Source: Marinitoga hydrogenitolerans DSM 16785
GTDB lineage: Bacteria; Thermotogota; Thermotogae; Petrotogales; Petrotogaceae
DNA length: 64,000 nt
Assembly: GCF_900129175.1 (NCBI RefSeq)
Contig: NZ_FQUI01000003.1
Coordinates: forward strand, 39,217-103,216
Direction: 5' to 3'
Shown here: one piece after another, positions 52,193 through 62,449 of the stretch
How the letters are laid out: every line of letters starts with the position of its first letter
How positions within the stretch are numbered: the stretch's first letter is position 1
Notes under the pieces: generated by a model
What the model was told of the DNA's origin: nothing
Databases searched by the model: none
The model's input: only the letters and a program-made list of their open reading frames with translations
Position numbers and translations under genes: made by a program

Positions 52193-53776
52193 GTGAAAAA
52201 ACTATTTATAACACTATTTTTAGTAACTTTGGTTATTTTATCTTTTTCTAATGTAATAAGTATTTCTCAAGCAAGACAATTAAAAGATTTACAAACAGTG
52301 ATAGTTAGAGGGATAGTAACGGTAGAACCAGGGCCATTTGATGTAAACATAATTTTCCTTCAAGACGAAACAGCTGGAATAAATTTGTATTATAGAGGTA
52401 AGCAATTTAATGATATAAAAAGAGGAGATTTAGTTGAAGTAAGAGGATATACATGGTCACATAGGAATAATAAGCAAATAGTGTTAGAAGGAGATAATCC
52501 GACACATTATTACAAAATTTTATCCAGAGGTAATGATTTGCCAGCTCCTATTGAAATAAAAACTGTAGACATTAATGATGAAAAATATGAAGGATTATAT
52601 GTAAAAACAAAAGGTAAAATAATTGAAATTGATAAACATGATATTAGAAAAATATATATAGATGATGGAAGCGGAAAAGGTATGGTATTTATAAGAGAAA
52701 ACACAGGTATAAACTCAGCATTATTTAAAGTAGGAATAAATATGGAAGTTGTAGGAGTCTTGGGACAATATATGTCTATACGCGAATTATGGCCGAGAAA
52801 CATGGATGATATTCTTGTAGATGATATTTTTCCGCCAGAAGTAAAAATATATGCAATTAGAGATAATTATCTTATAGTAGAATTTAATGAGCAGATTAAT
52901 CCAGAAAGTGTATTAAAGAATAAATCTGTTAGAGTACTAAAAGCAAATATAAAAAACATTGAACTTTTAAGAGATAATACTATAATGAAAATTGAAATAG
53001 AGAATATGCCAAACAAATTTAAACTTGTTTTAAGATCAATTTCAGATAAAAATGGAAATAAAACAGGTATGATTATTTTACCAATGAATGTTGAAAAAGA
53101 TAATTACAAAAATAGAGTATTATTTGACAATAATCACGGACAAACCGCAGGAAATGCAGATTGGGTAATCAACGGTGGATATTCAGATTTTGCAGATGCA
53201 GCAAAAAATCTTGGTTTAAAGGTTGAAGAAATAAAAGAAGATTTCAATGAAAATATTTTAAATATGTATAAAACTCTGATAATTCCAGAGCCAAATAAAC
53301 CTTTTAAAGATTTTGAAGTATCAGCTATACTGAATTTTGTAAAAAATGGCGGTTCATTATTTATAATAGCAGATCATGGAAATTCGGATAGAAATGGAAA
53401 TGGATGGGATTCTCCTAAAATTTTTAATACCTTTGTTGAAAATTTTGGATTTAAATTTGCTGGAGATGATTTAGAAGAAGCACCATTAGCGCATGTTTAT
53501 AATCACGAAATAACAAAAGGAATTAAAAAAATAGGTGTTTGGAATGGTTCGTCGATAAAAATATTAAATGACAAAGTAAAAGTGTTAATTGCTAATTCTG
53601 AAGACAAACCATATATGATTGTTACTACATATGGAAAAGGAAAAGTAGTTGCAATTGGAGATAGCTCTCCATTTGATGATGGAACTGGAGATACAGGTGA
53701 TTTACTACATAACGGATGGCAATGGGGAGATGACGCACAACTTGCAATTAATGTAATTAAATATTTAATGAAATAA
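52193..53776 (+). CDS. Exported protein with OB-fold and glutamine-amidotransferase-like domain
   Basis: 527 residues from GTG 52193 (gggaggg upstream). Signal peptide at about 1-20 (KKLFITLFLVTLVILSFS). Two OB-fold-like stretches follow (VIVRGIVTVEPGPFD, YVKTKGKIIEIDK), then a strand-rich region, and from about residue 310 a class-I-amidotransferase-like domain of the DUF4350/GldG kind (FVKNGGSLFIIADHG, AIGDSSPFDDGTGDTG). No nucleophilic Cys is apparent, so it is probably non-catalytic and may bind nucleic acid or sugar outside the cell. Monocistronic with its own terminator. Function unknown. Confidence 0.75.
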   Translation: MKKLFITLFLVTLVILSFSNVISISQARQLKDLQTVIVRGIVTVEPGPFDVNIIFLQDETAGINLYYRGKQFNDIKRGDLVEVRGYTWSHRNNKQIVLEGDNPTHYYKILSRGNDLPAPIEIKTVDINDEKYEGLYVKTKGKIIEIDKHDIRKIYIDDGSGKGMVFIRENTGINSALFKVGINMEVVGVLGQYMSIRELWPRNMDDILVDDIFPPEVKIYAIRDNYLIVEFNEQINPESVLKNKSVRVLKANIKNIELLRDNTIMKIEIENMPNKFKLVLRSISDKNGNKTGMIILPMNVEKDNYKNRVLFDNNHGQTAGNADWVINGGYSDFADAAKNLGLKVEEIKEDFNENILNMYKTLIIPEPNKPFKDFEVSAILNFVKNGGSLFIIADHGNSDRNGNGWDSPKIFNTFVENFGFKFAGDDLEEAPLAHVYNHEITKGIKKIGVWNGSSIKILNDKVKVLIANSEDKPYMIVTTYGKGKVVAIGDSSPFDDGTGDTGDLLHNGWQWGDDAQLAINVIKYLMK

Positions 53777-53780
53777 TAAA

Positions 53781-53808
53781 ACAAATCCCCATAAATGGGG
53801 ATTTGTTT
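53781..53808 (+). terminator. Terminator after the exported OB-fold gene
   Basis: 10-bp stem acaaatcccc / ggggatttgt with an ataaat loop and T-rich tail. Its core is identical to the purB terminator at 22655-22682. Confidence 0.82.
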
Positions 53809-53923
53809 TGGATTACTGAATAAAATATGTATTATTATTCCATTATAATTTTAAAAAATTATAATCAACTAATTTTTATCAACTGAAATCAGAAAGAATG
53901 ACTATTATTATATAATATACATC

Positions 53924-55903
53924 TTATTCTGTATAACCAATTTTCCAATATTCAACAAGACGTTTTGGAATTTTATCAGTAAAATCAGGTAATTTTTGTT
54001 TTATGTAAAAAGAATTTCCATAATAAGGTTTAGTTGTTCCAGTTAGTTGTTTTACTATATATAATTCATCTTTGGCTCTTGTAACAGCAACATAAAATAA
54101 ACGCTCTTCTTCATCTAATTTTTTATCTTTTAAAGCCATTCCATTTGGGAAATCTCCAGGGTTTACAGAGATTATAATAACAACTTTCCATTCAAGGCCT
54201 TTTGCGCCATGAACAGTAGTTAATGTAATTTTTTCAACTTTTCTATCTTTTTCTGCACCTTGAATTTCAATATTTTCACTTAAGGCTAATTCTTCTAAAA
54301 ATTTATCAAGCGTTTCATATCTTGAAGCAATTTCGGATAATCTTTCTATATCAAGTTTTCTAGAATATGCATCTTTAAAATTTAATTCGAGATATTCTTT
54401 GTAAAATTCTAAATATATGTAGTCTATTAAATCTTGAGGATTTTCTGTTTCGTTTTCATATAGGTATAAGATTATATCTTTTAATTTCGGATATTTTTTT
54501 AGATTAATATTTTCAAAGGCATCATAAGGTGTAGTATATTCCATTAAATTTGTATAAAATTCTTTTGTAATTTTTGTCATGGTTTTTTGTCCGATACCTG
54601 GAAATAATTTTAAAACTCTTGACCATGATATGTTGTCAAAAGGATTTGCGACTATTTTTAAAAAAGCCATAATATCTTTTATATGCCGTGTTTCTATAAA
54701 TCTTTTTCCAGATAACAGTTTGTAAGATATTTTTCTTGCATCTAATTTCTGTTGTAAAGTCATAGATAAACTATGTGATCTATATAAGATAGCAATGTCT
54801 TCTGGTGAAATACCTTCATTAAATTTGTTTTCTATTAATTGTACAACAAAGTCTGCTTGTTCTAATTCATCATATGTTTTTACTATTTTAGGCTTTATAT
54901 TAAAAGATGAACGAAAAGGTTTTAATTTTTTAGGAATAGAATGTGTTGGGATTAAATAATTTTCAAGTTCTACAATTTCTGGAACACTTCTATAATTTGT
55001 TTGTATTTTAAATAGTTTCACGTTTTCATGATTTTGGAAATCTTCAACATTTTCGAATCTTGATCCTCTGAAAGAATAAATGCTTTGAGAATCGTCGCCG
55101 ACAACTATTAAATTTTTATGAACGCTAGATAGAAATTCAACAATTCTTAGTTGAACTAAACTTGTATCTTGAAATTCATCAACCAAAACCCATTTATATT
55201 TTGAAGCAATATGATTCCTGATATCATCATTTGTTTCCAATAGTCTTAAAGTATTTACAAGCATATCATCATAATCCATAGCATTTATTTTTTGTTTAAG
55301 ATCTATGTAATGCATATAAATCTTTTCTATATCATCTTCAACATCGATTAAATATGGAGCAACATCTAAAACAGCTTCTCTTAAGGATTTTAAAGTGTTT
55401 GCAGCATAACCTACAATTTTTAGTATAACGCCTTCATTTGGTATTTGCTTTGCTTCTTCTTTTGTTAAGTTCCCTTTATATTCATTTTTTGCAATTCTCA
55501 TTAAATCTTTCGAATCTTCAGAGTCAAGTATGGAAAAGTTATTATCATATCCTAATACTTTTGCATATCTTCTGAGAATCATATTACAAATATGATGAAA
55601 TGTTCCAGCAGTAAGTGATGATGTATCCACATTAGTGACATTTTTTACCCTTTCAATCATTTCTTTAGCAGATGCTCTTGTGAAAGTAACAAGTAAGATA
55701 TTTTCAGGTCTAATACCTTGTGATAATAGATAAGCAATTTTATAAGTAATAACCCGGGTTTTTCCTGAACCCGGGCCAGCAATTATTAATGATCTACCTT
55801 TTGAATTAATAACAGCCTTTAATTGCTCATCATCCAATTCTTCTTTGAAAAATTCTGGGATTGTATATTCATTCCTTTTTATGTTAAATACTTTTTCTTC
55901 CAT
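53924..55903 (-). CDS. UvrD/PcrA-family superfamily I DNA helicase
   Basis: 659 residues. SF1A motifs: AGPGSGKTRV (I), TFTRASAKEM (Ia), LVDEFQDTSLVQL (II), VVGDDSQSIYSFRGS (III), FKIQTNYRSVPEI (IV), VHGAKGLEWKVV (V) and ERLFYVAVTRAKDEL (VI). An ATP-dependent 3' to 5' translocase for repair or fork processing. It lacks the long C-terminal tail of PcrA. Encoded 42 bases behind rpoD on the same strand, probably its last operon member. gaggat precedes the ATG. Confidence 0.94.
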   Translation of the reverse strand: MEEKVFNIKRNEYTIPEFFKEELDDEQLKAVINSKGRSLIIAGPGSGKTRVITYKIAYLLSQGIRPENILLVTFTRASAKEMIERVKNVTNVDTSSLTAGTFHHICNMILRRYAKVLGYDNNFSILDSEDSKDLMRIAKNEYKGNLTKEEAKQIPNEGVILKIVGYAANTLKSLREAVLDVAPYLIDVEDDIEKIYMHYIDLKQKINAMDYDDMLVNTLRLLETNDDIRNHIASKYKWVLVDEFQDTSLVQLRIVEFLSSVHKNLIVVGDDSQSIYSFRGSRFENVEDFQNHENVKLFKIQTNYRSVPEIVELENYLIPTHSIPKKLKPFRSSFNIKPKIVKTYDELEQADFVVQLIENKFNEGISPEDIAILYRSHSLSMTLQQKLDARKISYKLLSGKRFIETRHIKDIMAFLKIVANPFDNISWSRVLKLFPGIGQKTMTKITKEFYTNLMEYTTPYDAFENINLKKYPKLKDIILYLYENETENPQDLIDYIYLEFYKEYLELNFKDAYSRKLDIERLSEIASRYETLDKFLEELALSENIEIQGAEKDRKVEKITLTTVHGAKGLEWKVVIIISVNPGDFPNGMALKDKKLDEEERLFYVAVTRAKDELYIVKQLTGTTKPYYGNSFYIKQKLPDFTDKIPKRLVEYWKIGYTE

Positions 55904-55945
55904 AATAATCCTCCGATTATAACTATTTAATCAAAACTATTTTAA

Positions 55946-57208
55946 TTATAATTCTTTTCCAAGCATTGAACTAAGTTCTTTAAGTTGAGCACTTCTACTT
56001 GGATGTCTTAGTTTTCTAAGTGCTTTTACTTCAATTTGTCTAATTCTTTCTCTAGTAACATTAAAATATTGCCCAACTTCTTCAAGTGTTTTTACTTTAC
56101 CATCGAGGAGACCATATCTCATTTTTAAAACCATAGCTTCTCTTGGTTGTAATGTATCTAATATTTTTTCTAATTCTTCTCTTAACAACATTTTCATAGC
56201 GACTTCAGAAGGTTTATCTAATGAGTCATCAGCAATAAAATCTCCAATTGTTGAATCATCTTCATCTGAAGATCCAAGCGGTGAATCAGCAGATATAGTC
56301 TCTCTTGCGGTTAATAAAATTTCGTTAACCTTTTCTACAGGTTTACCTGTTAATTCGGCTAATTTATCAGGAGATGGATATTCCCCATATTCTTGTAAGT
56401 ATTCTCTAATTATTTTATTGAATTTGTTTATTGTTTCAACCATATGTACAGGAATTCTTATAGTTCTTGCCTGATCAGCAATAGCTCTTGTAATTGCCTG
56501 TCTTATCCACCATGTGGCATATGTGCTGAATTTAAAACCCTTTTTATAATCAAATTTATTCACAGCTTTTATTAAACCAATGTTACCTTCCTGAATTAAA
56601 TCGAGGAAAGATAACCCTCTACCCACATATTTTTTTGCAATAGATATAACCAATCTCAAATTAGCTTTAATTAATTCATTACGTGCTTTTTTATTACCTT
56701 CATTAGCTCTTTTAGCTAATCTCTTTTCTCTTTGAGGAGTTAATAATTTTATTTTTCCAATTTCTTTTAAATAAACCTTTATAGGATCTTTTAAAGACAT
56801 GTTATCAAATACTTGAGTTTCACCATCTTCTAAATAATCCATTAGTTCAATTGTAGCAGCGCCTTCAGATTCGATAATTCCTTCTATTTCATGAATACTA
56901 TTATCATCTAATTGGGTACCATCATCTACCATTATTCCTTCTTTTTCAAGGGCTTCATATACTTTTTCAATTAGTTCGGTATCTAATTCTGTAGGTAATG
57001 TTTTATCAATATCTTCATAGGTTAAAACCATATTGTTTTTTTTGGCTTTTTTCACTAACTCTTTAACAATCTTTTCAAAAGGTTTTGGAGGTTTATAACT
57101 TTTTCTTTTCTTTTTTTTCACTTCAACGAATTCTTTAGATTTGTCAATATCACCAATTTCTAAATCACCAATTTCTTCAATAGCTTTCATTAAGTCTTTA
57201 TCTGCCAT
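55946..57208 (-). CDS. rpoD: Primary sigma factor SigA
   Basis: 420 residues. Lysine-rich region 1.1, region 2 ([32 protein letters not shown]), region 3 ([13 protein letters not shown]) and region 4 with the -35 recognition helix ([21 protein letters not shown], in part [15 protein letters not shown]). Housekeeping promoter recognition. TAATG overlap with dnaG, the dnaG-rpoD core of the macromolecular synthesis operon; here rpsI/rplM replace rpsU as the upstream ribosomal genes. Confidence 0.97.
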   Translation of the reverse strand: MADKDLMKAIEEIGDLEIGDIDKSKEFVEVKKKKRKSYKPPKPFEKIVKELVKKAKKNNMVLTYEDIDKTLPTELDTELIEKVYEALEKEGIMVDDGTQLDDNSIHEIEGIIESEGAATIELMDYLEDGETQVFDNMSLKDPIKVYLKEIGKIKLLTPQREKRLAKRANEGNKKARNELIKANLRLVISIAKKYVGRGLSFLDLIQEGNIGLIKAVNKFDYKKGFKFSTYATWWIRQAITRAIADQARTIRIPVHMVETINKFNKIIREYLQEYGEYPSPDKLAELTGKPVEKVNEILLTARETISADSPLGSSDEDDSTIGDFIADDSLDKPSEVAMKMLLREELEKILDTLQPREAMVLKMRYGLLDGKVKTLEEVGQYFNVTRERIRQIEVKALRKLRHPSRSAQLKELSSMLGKEL

Positions 57209-58938
57209 TAAAAAACACCTCCTCGCTTTTTAAGAGTAGCGAGTATCTCGAATATTTTTTTCATTATTTCTTTTTTTTCTTTTGGATCGTTTGTGTTATT
57301 AAGCATTTTTCTTAGTTTTTTAACTTCCTCTTCTTTTCGGAATTTTTCTATCGAATCTATTAGACTCATAAATATTCTTTCTGGTTCGATATCATAATCA
57401 AAATTCCATGTTAACTTTATTAAATTAATTAACTCTTCGCTACCATTTTCCAATATTTCTGATAAATCATAGCCATTTTCAATAAAATCTAAAAATTCTT
57501 TTCCATATGTTTCAAAGTCTTTTGAAGAGAGTTTTTCTTGTATTCTTTTTCTATACTTTTTATGTTTTATCCATAACCAAATAAGTTGTTTATCTAATTC
57601 ATTATACCTTTTTTCTCTTGAGGATATTGTTGGTTCTTCAAGAGATGCATAAGGAATTACTTTTTTATTGTACTTTTTATATTTTAATATATTATCAATG
57701 GCTTTTTTTATATTATTTTCTGGCTTTAAAATAATCAAAGAAATTCTTTTAATAAATGTATCCAGAATTGCAGCATGCTTTGATCGTTGAAATTTCAAAT
57801 ACCATTCTGCCATTTTTTCAAGATATTGTTCAATACCAAATTCATCATCTAAATTATATTTATCTTTAAAATATTCAGGTATAAATTCATGAAATTTTTT
57901 CGAATTTTCTAAAGTTCGAAGAATCCCATTTTGCCCTTCTTTTTTTATTAATTCATCAGGATCTTTTGTGGTGTATTGGGCTATGGCAACCTGAAATCCA
58001 AAAGATAATAAATAATCTAAAGATTTAAGTGTGGCGTTTTGACCGGCTTCATCCATATCAAACATAGTGATAATTTTATCGGATAATTTTATAAGTTTTT
58101 TAGCATGATATTGCGTAAAAGCTGAACCGAGAATTGCAACAGTATTTTCAAAACCATTTATATGCATACTAATAGCATCAAAATAACCTTCTACTAAAAT
58201 ACTATATTTTTCTCTTTTTATAATATTTTTAGATTTATCAAATAAGAATAAAATCTTAGATTTCTGGAAGAATTTATTTTCTGGACTGTTTAAGTATTTA
58301 GGGGTTTCATTTTTTATTGTTCTTCCTGCAAAGGCAATAACTCTTCCAAAATCATCATTTATAGGAATAATTATTCTGTTTTGAAATATTTCTTTCCCAT
58401 CTTCTCTAACTATTCCTAATTTATTTCCAAGAGTTATCGGTAAATCAAAATCATCTAAAATTGATGATTTTAAAGAACCATTGGAAAAACCCAAACCAAA
58501 TCTTTCAGCATAATTTTTATTAATTCCTCTGTTGATTAAATATTTCCATGCTGGATGAGATTGAGGTAAATTCAACAATATTTCTTTATATTTTTTATGA
58601 TATTCTTCAAATATTTGTAGTTCTATAGGTAGCTCTTTTCTTTGTATATATTGAGAAATATCTATACCAGCTAAAACTGCAGCCTTTTTAACGGCATCTA
58701 TAAAATTTAATTGTTCATATTTTTGAATAAAGCTAATTGGATCGCCATGGGCGCCACATCCGAAACAATGAAAAGTATTTGTTGATGGGAAAATAAAAAA
58801 AGAAGGTGTGTCTTCTGGATGAAAAGGACACAAGGCGGTATAATTCTTTCCCGTTTTTTTTAAAGAAAGATAATTTCCGACAATATCTTTTATATTTAAT
58901 CTTGAATTGATTTCATCAATAATTTCCTTTGGTATCAA
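57208..58938 (-). CDS. dnaG: DNA primase
   Basis: 576 residues. CHC2 zinc finger [12 protein letters not shown] ... CFGCGAHGD near residues 35-60, TOPRIM domain with [11 protein letters not shown] near 255 and [11 protein letters not shown] near 305. Synthesises RNA primers. TTG 58938 ([10 protein letters not shown]) is preferred over a TTG 21 bases upstream because ggagatgg is correctly placed and the family begins MIP. That start codon lies in a GGTATC-TT-GATACC hairpin. Overlaps rpoD. Confidence 0.95.
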   Translation of the reverse strand: MIPKEIIDEINSRLNIKDIVGNYLSLKKTGKNYTALCPFHPEDTPSFFIFPSTNTFHCFGCGAHGDPISFIQKYEQLNFIDAVKKAAVLAGIDISQYIQRKELPIELQIFEEYHKKYKEILLNLPQSHPAWKYLINRGINKNYAERFGLGFSNGSLKSSILDDFDLPITLGNKLGIVREDGKEIFQNRIIIPINDDFGRVIAFAGRTIKNETPKYLNSPENKFFQKSKILFLFDKSKNIIKREKYSILVEGYFDAISMHINGFENTVAILGSAFTQYHAKKLIKLSDKIITMFDMDEAGQNATLKSLDYLLSFGFQVAIAQYTTKDPDELIKKEGQNGILRTLENSKKFHEFIPEYFKDKYNLDDEFGIEQYLEKMAEWYLKFQRSKHAAILDTFIKRISLIILKPENNIKKAIDNILKYKKYNKKVIPYASLEEPTISSREKRYNELDKQLIWLWIKHKKYRKRIQEKLSSKDFETYGKEFLDFIENGYDLSEILENGSEELINLIKLTWNFDYDIEPERIFMSLIDSIEKFRKEEEVKKLRKMLNNTNDPKEKKEIMKKIFEILATLKKRGGVF

Positions 58939-58965
58939 GATACCATCTCCATATAGCAAAATTAT

Positions 58966-58985
58966 GGGAACGGAAAACCGTTCCC
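58966..58985 (-). terminator. Hairpin between rpsI and dnaG
   Basis: 8-bp perfect GC-rich stem (gggaacgg / ccgttccc) with a 4-base loop, on the minus strand 32 bases after rpsI and 28 before dnaG. The following T run is weak, so it may be a partial terminator or attenuator that lowers dnaG-rpoD expression relative to ribosomal genes. Confidence 0.65.
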
Positions 58986-59017
58986 TTATTATGCAACATT
59001 TTGATATAAAGCAAAGA

Positions 59018-59425
59018 TCATCTCTTTGAGAATTGAGGAGCTCTTCTTGCTTTTCTTAAACCGTATTTCTTTCTTTCTACTTCTCTTGGATCTCTTGTTA
59101 ATAATCCGTATTTTCTTAAAACAGGTCTTAAGTTTTCGTCGAATTTTAATAAAGCTCTTGCAATACCCAATCTAATAGCACCAGCTTGACCATTCATTCC
59201 TCCGCCTTCTACAGTTATAACTAAATCGAATTTTCCTTCATTTTCTGTAACTGTTAAAGGTTCTAAAGCGTGTTTTGACCAAACAGGGTTATTATTAAAG
59301 TATTGAGTTAAATTTTCAAATTCTTTTTTATTTACTCTTACTTTTCCTTCACCTGGTCTTAAGTGTACTCTTGCGATAGAAGCTTTTCTTCTACCTGTTC
59401 CATAATAATCTATAAATTCAGCCAT
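59018..59425 (-). CDS. rpsI: Ribosomal protein S9
   Basis: 135 residues. [18 protein letters not shown] at the N terminus and the basic C-terminal [14 protein letters not shown] that reaches the P-site tRNA. Follows rplM by 14 bases, the universal L13-S9 pair. Confidence 0.98.
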   Translation of the reverse strand: MAEFIDYYGTGRRKASIARVHLRPGEGKVRVNKKEFENLTQYFNNNPVWSKHALEPLTVTENEGKFDLVITVEGGGMNGQAGAIRLGIARALLKFDENLRPVLRKYGLLTRDPREVERKKYGLRKARRAPQFSKR

Positions 59426-59439
59426 GCATTATTCCCTCC

Positions 59440-59886
59440 TTATAATTCCAACTTTTCTGGTTTTTGTGCTTCATGAGGGTGACTAGAACCAGAATAAACC
59501 TTTAATTTCTTGAACATGTGTCTTCCTAATGTTGTTTTTGGAAGCATACCTTTTACAGCTTTTTCTATTAATCTTTCAGGATATTTTTCTAATATTTCTT
59601 TTGCTGTTTGTTCTTTTATACCTCCAGGATATCCTGTATGTCTATAATATTTCTTTTGAGTCCATTTTTTACCTGTTAAAACAATTTTTTCAGCATTTAT
59701 TACAATTACATAATCACCTGTATCGACATGTGGTGTATAAGTTGGTTTGTGTTTCCCCTGCAATATCTTAGCTACTTGTGAAGCTAATCTACCTAATGAC
59801 ATTCCAGCTGCATCAACAACATACCATTTTCTTTCAATTTCTTCATTTTTTGCTAAATAACTCTTTTGAGTCATAATTGAAGCCAT
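59440..59886 (-). CDS. rplM: Ribosomal protein L13
   Basis: 148 residues. [18 protein letters not shown] near residue 20, [19 protein letters not shown] near 60 and [19 protein letters not shown] near 110. The ATG at 59886 has aaaggaggac upstream. Encoded with rpsI. Confidence 0.98.
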   Translation of the reverse strand: MASIMTQKSYLAKNEEIERKWYVVDAAGMSLGRLASQVAKILQGKHKPTYTPHVDTGDYVIVINAEKIVLTGKKWTQKKYYRHTGYPGGIKEQTAKEILEKYPERLIEKAVKGMLPKTTLGRHMFKKLKVYSGSSHPHEAQKPEKLEL

Positions 59887-59903
59887 TTTGCTGTCCTCCT
59901 TTC

Positions 59904-60434
59904 TTAGGAAAAAAAGTTCTTTATTCTTTTATATAACAAGTCGCCTAAAATAGCGTCTATAATGAATTTAATCATATTAAAAGCGATTATAGTTATAATA
60001 AGTGTCCATGATGATAAACCAAAATATTTTGCTGCTTCGCTAAAAGACATTTTAAAATAAATAGGAATAATAGCCATGTTCATTAAAACCATTATTATAC
60101 CAACACCAAAAGAAGAAATACTATATTTAATATATTTGTTTATATTTAATTTAAAAATTGTAAGTATTGATATAAAAGTAAAAATGGCTATAAAATCCAT
60201 TGAAACGCCTATTAAATCACCAGATTTTACAAAATAAAATACAATATCTTTTGTTATTAACGAGAACATGGCGGTTTTCCAGTCAAATAAAAAAAGAGAA
60301 GCAATAATTAGTAATGCACTTGGATCAAATTTCAAAAAACTTGCAAAAGGAAATATTGGAAATTCTAAAAACATTAATAGTACCGATAACGCTCCCAATA
60401 TTCCTGCCGTGGATAATGTTTTTACACGGCTCAT
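59904..60434 (-). CDS. ribU: ECF transporter riboflavin-binding S component RibU
   Basis: 176 residues with about six membrane helices. The pattern [18 protein letters not shown] near residue 28 (in part [10 protein letters not shown]) and the position between rpmA and rplM match the T. maritima RibU (TM1455 as I recall). It binds riboflavin and docks on the shared ECF energising module encoded elsewhere. No FMN riboswitch is seen ahead of it; it is embedded in the ribosomal operon. Confidence 0.87.
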   Translation of the reverse strand: MSRVKTLSTAGILGALSVLLMFLEFPIFPFASFLKFDPSALLIIASLFLFDWKTAMFSLITKDIVFYFVKSGDLIGVSMDFIAIFTFISILTIFKLNINKYIKYSISSFGVGIIMVLMNMAIIPIYFKMSFSEAAKYFGLSSWTLIITIIAFNMIKFIIDAILGDLLYKRIKNFFS

Positions 60435-60446
60435 ATTATCACCATC

Positions 60447-60722
60447 TCATCTTTCTGGATAAACGCTGATTATTCTTCTGTTGTTTCTTTTTTCGAATTT
60501 CACATAACCTTCTATTTTAGCAAATATTGTATGATCTTTTCCAATTCCAACATTGTTTCCTGGGTGGAAATGAGTTCCTCTTTGTCTAACAATGATATTT
60601 CCTGGAACTACTTTTTGACCGTCGCTTTTTTTAACTCCGAGGTACTTAGGATTGGAATCTCTTCCGTTTTTTGCGGTACCTCCACTCTTTTTTGATGAAA
60701 AGAGTTGAAGATTTATTTTCAT
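60447..60722 (-). CDS. rpmA: Ribosomal protein L27 with cleavable N-terminal extension
   Basis: 91 residues. The N terminus [15 protein letters not shown] carries the short extension removed after Phe by the protease Prp in Firmicutes and Thermotogae, exposing SSKKSGG near the peptidyl-transferase centre. The core shows [20 protein letters not shown]. The protease gene lies immediately upstream, ending where rpmA begins. Confidence 0.97.
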   Translation of the reverse strand: MKINLQLFSSKKSGGTAKNGRDSNPKYLGVKKSDGQKVVPGNIIVRQRGTHFHPGNNVGIGKDHTIFAKIEGYVKFEKRNNRRIISVYPER

Positions 60723-61015
60723 TACTTATTCACCTCCACTTTTAAGTTATCGGGATAACTTTCTTCAATACTTTTTAATGCATCGTGTAAATATTTTATC
60801 AATTTATCAGATAACTCATTATTTGACCAATTAATTTTTAAATAACCATCTTTTGTTTTGAAATCGCCTAAATTCTCATTTTTAATGATTTCTGAAACAA
60901 ATTGGGTTAAAACACTTACAGCACTACATACAATGTCTTTTCCATACTGATCGAAATCTGCGTGTCCTTTAATTGTAACTATGTTTTTTTTGAAATTAAA
61001 TGTTACTTGAATCAT
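60722..61015 (-). CDS. prp: Ribosomal-processing cysteine protease Prp
   Basis: 97 residues. Catalytic His in [11 protein letters not shown] near residue 17 and Cys in [12 protein letters not shown] near 31. It removes the N-terminal extension of L27. Encoded between rplU and rpmA, the conserved place. Its stop overlaps the rpmA start and its start overlaps the rplU end. Confidence 0.94.
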   Translation of the reverse strand: MIQVTFNFKKNIVTIKGHADFDQYGKDIVCSAVSVLTQFVSEIIKNENLGDFKTKDGYLKINWSNNELSDKLIKYLHDALKSIEESYPDNLKVEVNK

Positions 61016-61323
61016 GCTTCGATTTTTTTAATCTTTAAAGCAGTAAAATGTTGACGATGTCCTTTTTTTCTTCTGTAATTTTTTCTTCCCTGGAACTTTA
61101 CAACTAATACTTTTTTATCTTTTCCATGTTTTACGACTTCAGCAACAACCTTTGCGTTTTCTACGTATGGCTTTCCAACTTTTGCAGACTCATCTTTTAC
61201 AAATAAAACTTTGTCTAAAACAACTTCAGAACCTGGTTCATATCCATTTAATTTTTCTGTGTAAAGTTCCATGCCTTCTTCTACTCTGTATTGTTTTCCG
61301 CCAACTTCAATGATAGCGTACAT
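61012..61323 (-). CDS. rplU: Ribosomal protein L21
   Basis: 103 residues. [16 protein letters not shown] at the start and [16 protein letters not shown] near the end are family signatures. gaggaggtga before the ATG. First gene of the rplU-prp-rpmA-ribU-rplM-rpsI unit, preceded by a structured leader (61354-61391) and a promoter. Confidence 0.98.
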   Translation of the reverse strand: MYAIIEVGGKQYRVEEGMELYTEKLNGYEPGSEVVLDKVLFVKDESAKVGKPYVENAKVVAEVVKHGKDKKVLVVKFQGRKNYRRKKGHRQHFTALKIKKIEA

Positions 61324-61353
61324 ATAGTCACCTCCTCTTGAAATAATAATATT

Positions 61354-61391
61354 GGGCTAAGGTACCACTTGGGATTTTAAACCTTAGACCC
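61354..61391 (-). promoter_or_regulatory. Structured leader of rplU, candidate L21 autoregulatory element
   Basis: In the minus-strand transcript gggtctaagg pairs with ccttagccc (one bulged base) around a loop of about 19 bases that contains atcccaagtggta. It lies 31-68 bases before rplU. L21 leader RNAs are known in Firmicutes; whether this hairpin is homologous needs a covariance-model match. Confidence 0.55.
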
Positions 61392-61406
61392 TTTCCGAAT
61401 TATTTT

Positions 61407-61435
61407 ATCATATTTCACACTAAGCATTGATTAAA
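61407..61435 (-). promoter_or_regulatory. Promoter of the rplU operon
   Basis: On the minus strand: TTTAAT, a 17-base spacer and TATGAT. Transcription would start a few bases before the structured rplU leader. Confidence 0.5.
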
Positions 61436-61463
61436 CTTATGTTAAAATTATAAATCGGTTTAA

Positions 61464-62243
61464 TTATCCAGTATATGTACTATTATTGATTTCAATTCCA
61501 ATAGGGCAATGATCGGAACCCATTACATCTGAAAGAATAAAAGCATCTTTAATTTTATTTTCCAAAGGAGTACTTATGAAGAAATAATCTATTCTCCATC
61601 CAACATTCCTTTCTCTTGCTCTAGTTTTGTAATCCCACCATGTATAATTATTTGGTTCTTGATTAAACATTCTGAATGTATCAATAAATCCACTATCCAA
61701 TAACTTATCAATCCATTCTCTTTCTATGGGTAAAAATCCAGATACATTTTCATTTTCCTTTGGTCTTGCAAGATCTATTTCTTTATGTGCAGTGTTAACA
61801 TCGCCACAAATAATAATATTAGGTTGTTTCTTTTTATAATCTTCTAAAAATTCCAATAAATAATAGTAAAAATCCATTTTATATTCCAATCTTTCCTGTC
61901 TTGCTTTACCGTTTGGGAAATATATATTAAAAAGCGAAAAGTTTTCATATTCAGTAATTAATGTTCTTCCTTCAGAATCAAACTTTTCATTTCCGAAACC
62001 TTTTAAAATATTTTTTGGTTCGATTTTTGTAAAAGTAGCTACACCACTATATCCTTTTTTTTCTGCTGAAACAAAATATTTTTTCCATGTTCCATAACTT
62101 AAAAATTTTTTGGTTAATTGCTCTTCCCTTGCTTTTGTTTCTTGAATACATAATATATCTGGATCTTCGGTATTCAGGAAATCTATAAAACCTTTCTTTA
62201 TAGCTGCTCTTATTCCATTAACATTCCAAGATATAATTTTCAT
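61464..62243 (-). CDS. xth: Exodeoxyribonuclease III (AP endonuclease)
   Basis: 259 residues of the exonuclease III/APE1 family. [14 protein letters not shown], the metal Glu in CIQETKAR near residue 36, [16 protein letters not shown] near 145 and the C-terminal [10 protein letters not shown] with the catalytic Asp-His. Repairs abasic sites. Monocistronic, with a ribosome site gaggtga. Confidence 0.96.
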   Translation of the reverse strand: MKIISWNVNGIRAAIKKGFIDFLNTEDPDILCIQETKAREEQLTKKFLSYGTWKKYFVSAEKKGYSGVATFTKIEPKNILKGFGNEKFDSEGRTLITEYENFSLFNIYFPNGKARQERLEYKMDFYYYLLEFLEDYKKKQPNIIICGDVNTAHKEIDLARPKENENVSGFLPIEREWIDKLLDSGFIDTFRMFNQEPNNYTWWDYKTRARERNVGWRIDYFFISTPLENKIKDAFILSDVMGSDHCPIGIEINNSTYTG

Positions 62244-62449
62244 ATATTTATCACCTCAAACAGTATAGTTAAAATACAATTATCATATTAAATTATAACA
62301 TAATTTTCTATTTGAAATTTATAAAATAAAATAGTAAAATTATAGAAAGATGAAAACTTCAGAATTTTGATTTTTTGGAGTATATTATGCAAAAAACGCA
62401 AATGATGCATTAAAATATTCAAAAAGATTTATTAATAGGAGGCTATAAG
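62244..62449 (+). other. Intergenic region between divergent xth and pepD
   Basis: About 205 AT-rich bases holding the two divergent promoters. A ttgatt at 62367 and tatatt/tattat near 62381-62388 are present but with too short a spacer to call. No gene or conserved element is evident. aggaggc precedes pepD. Confidence 0.4.
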
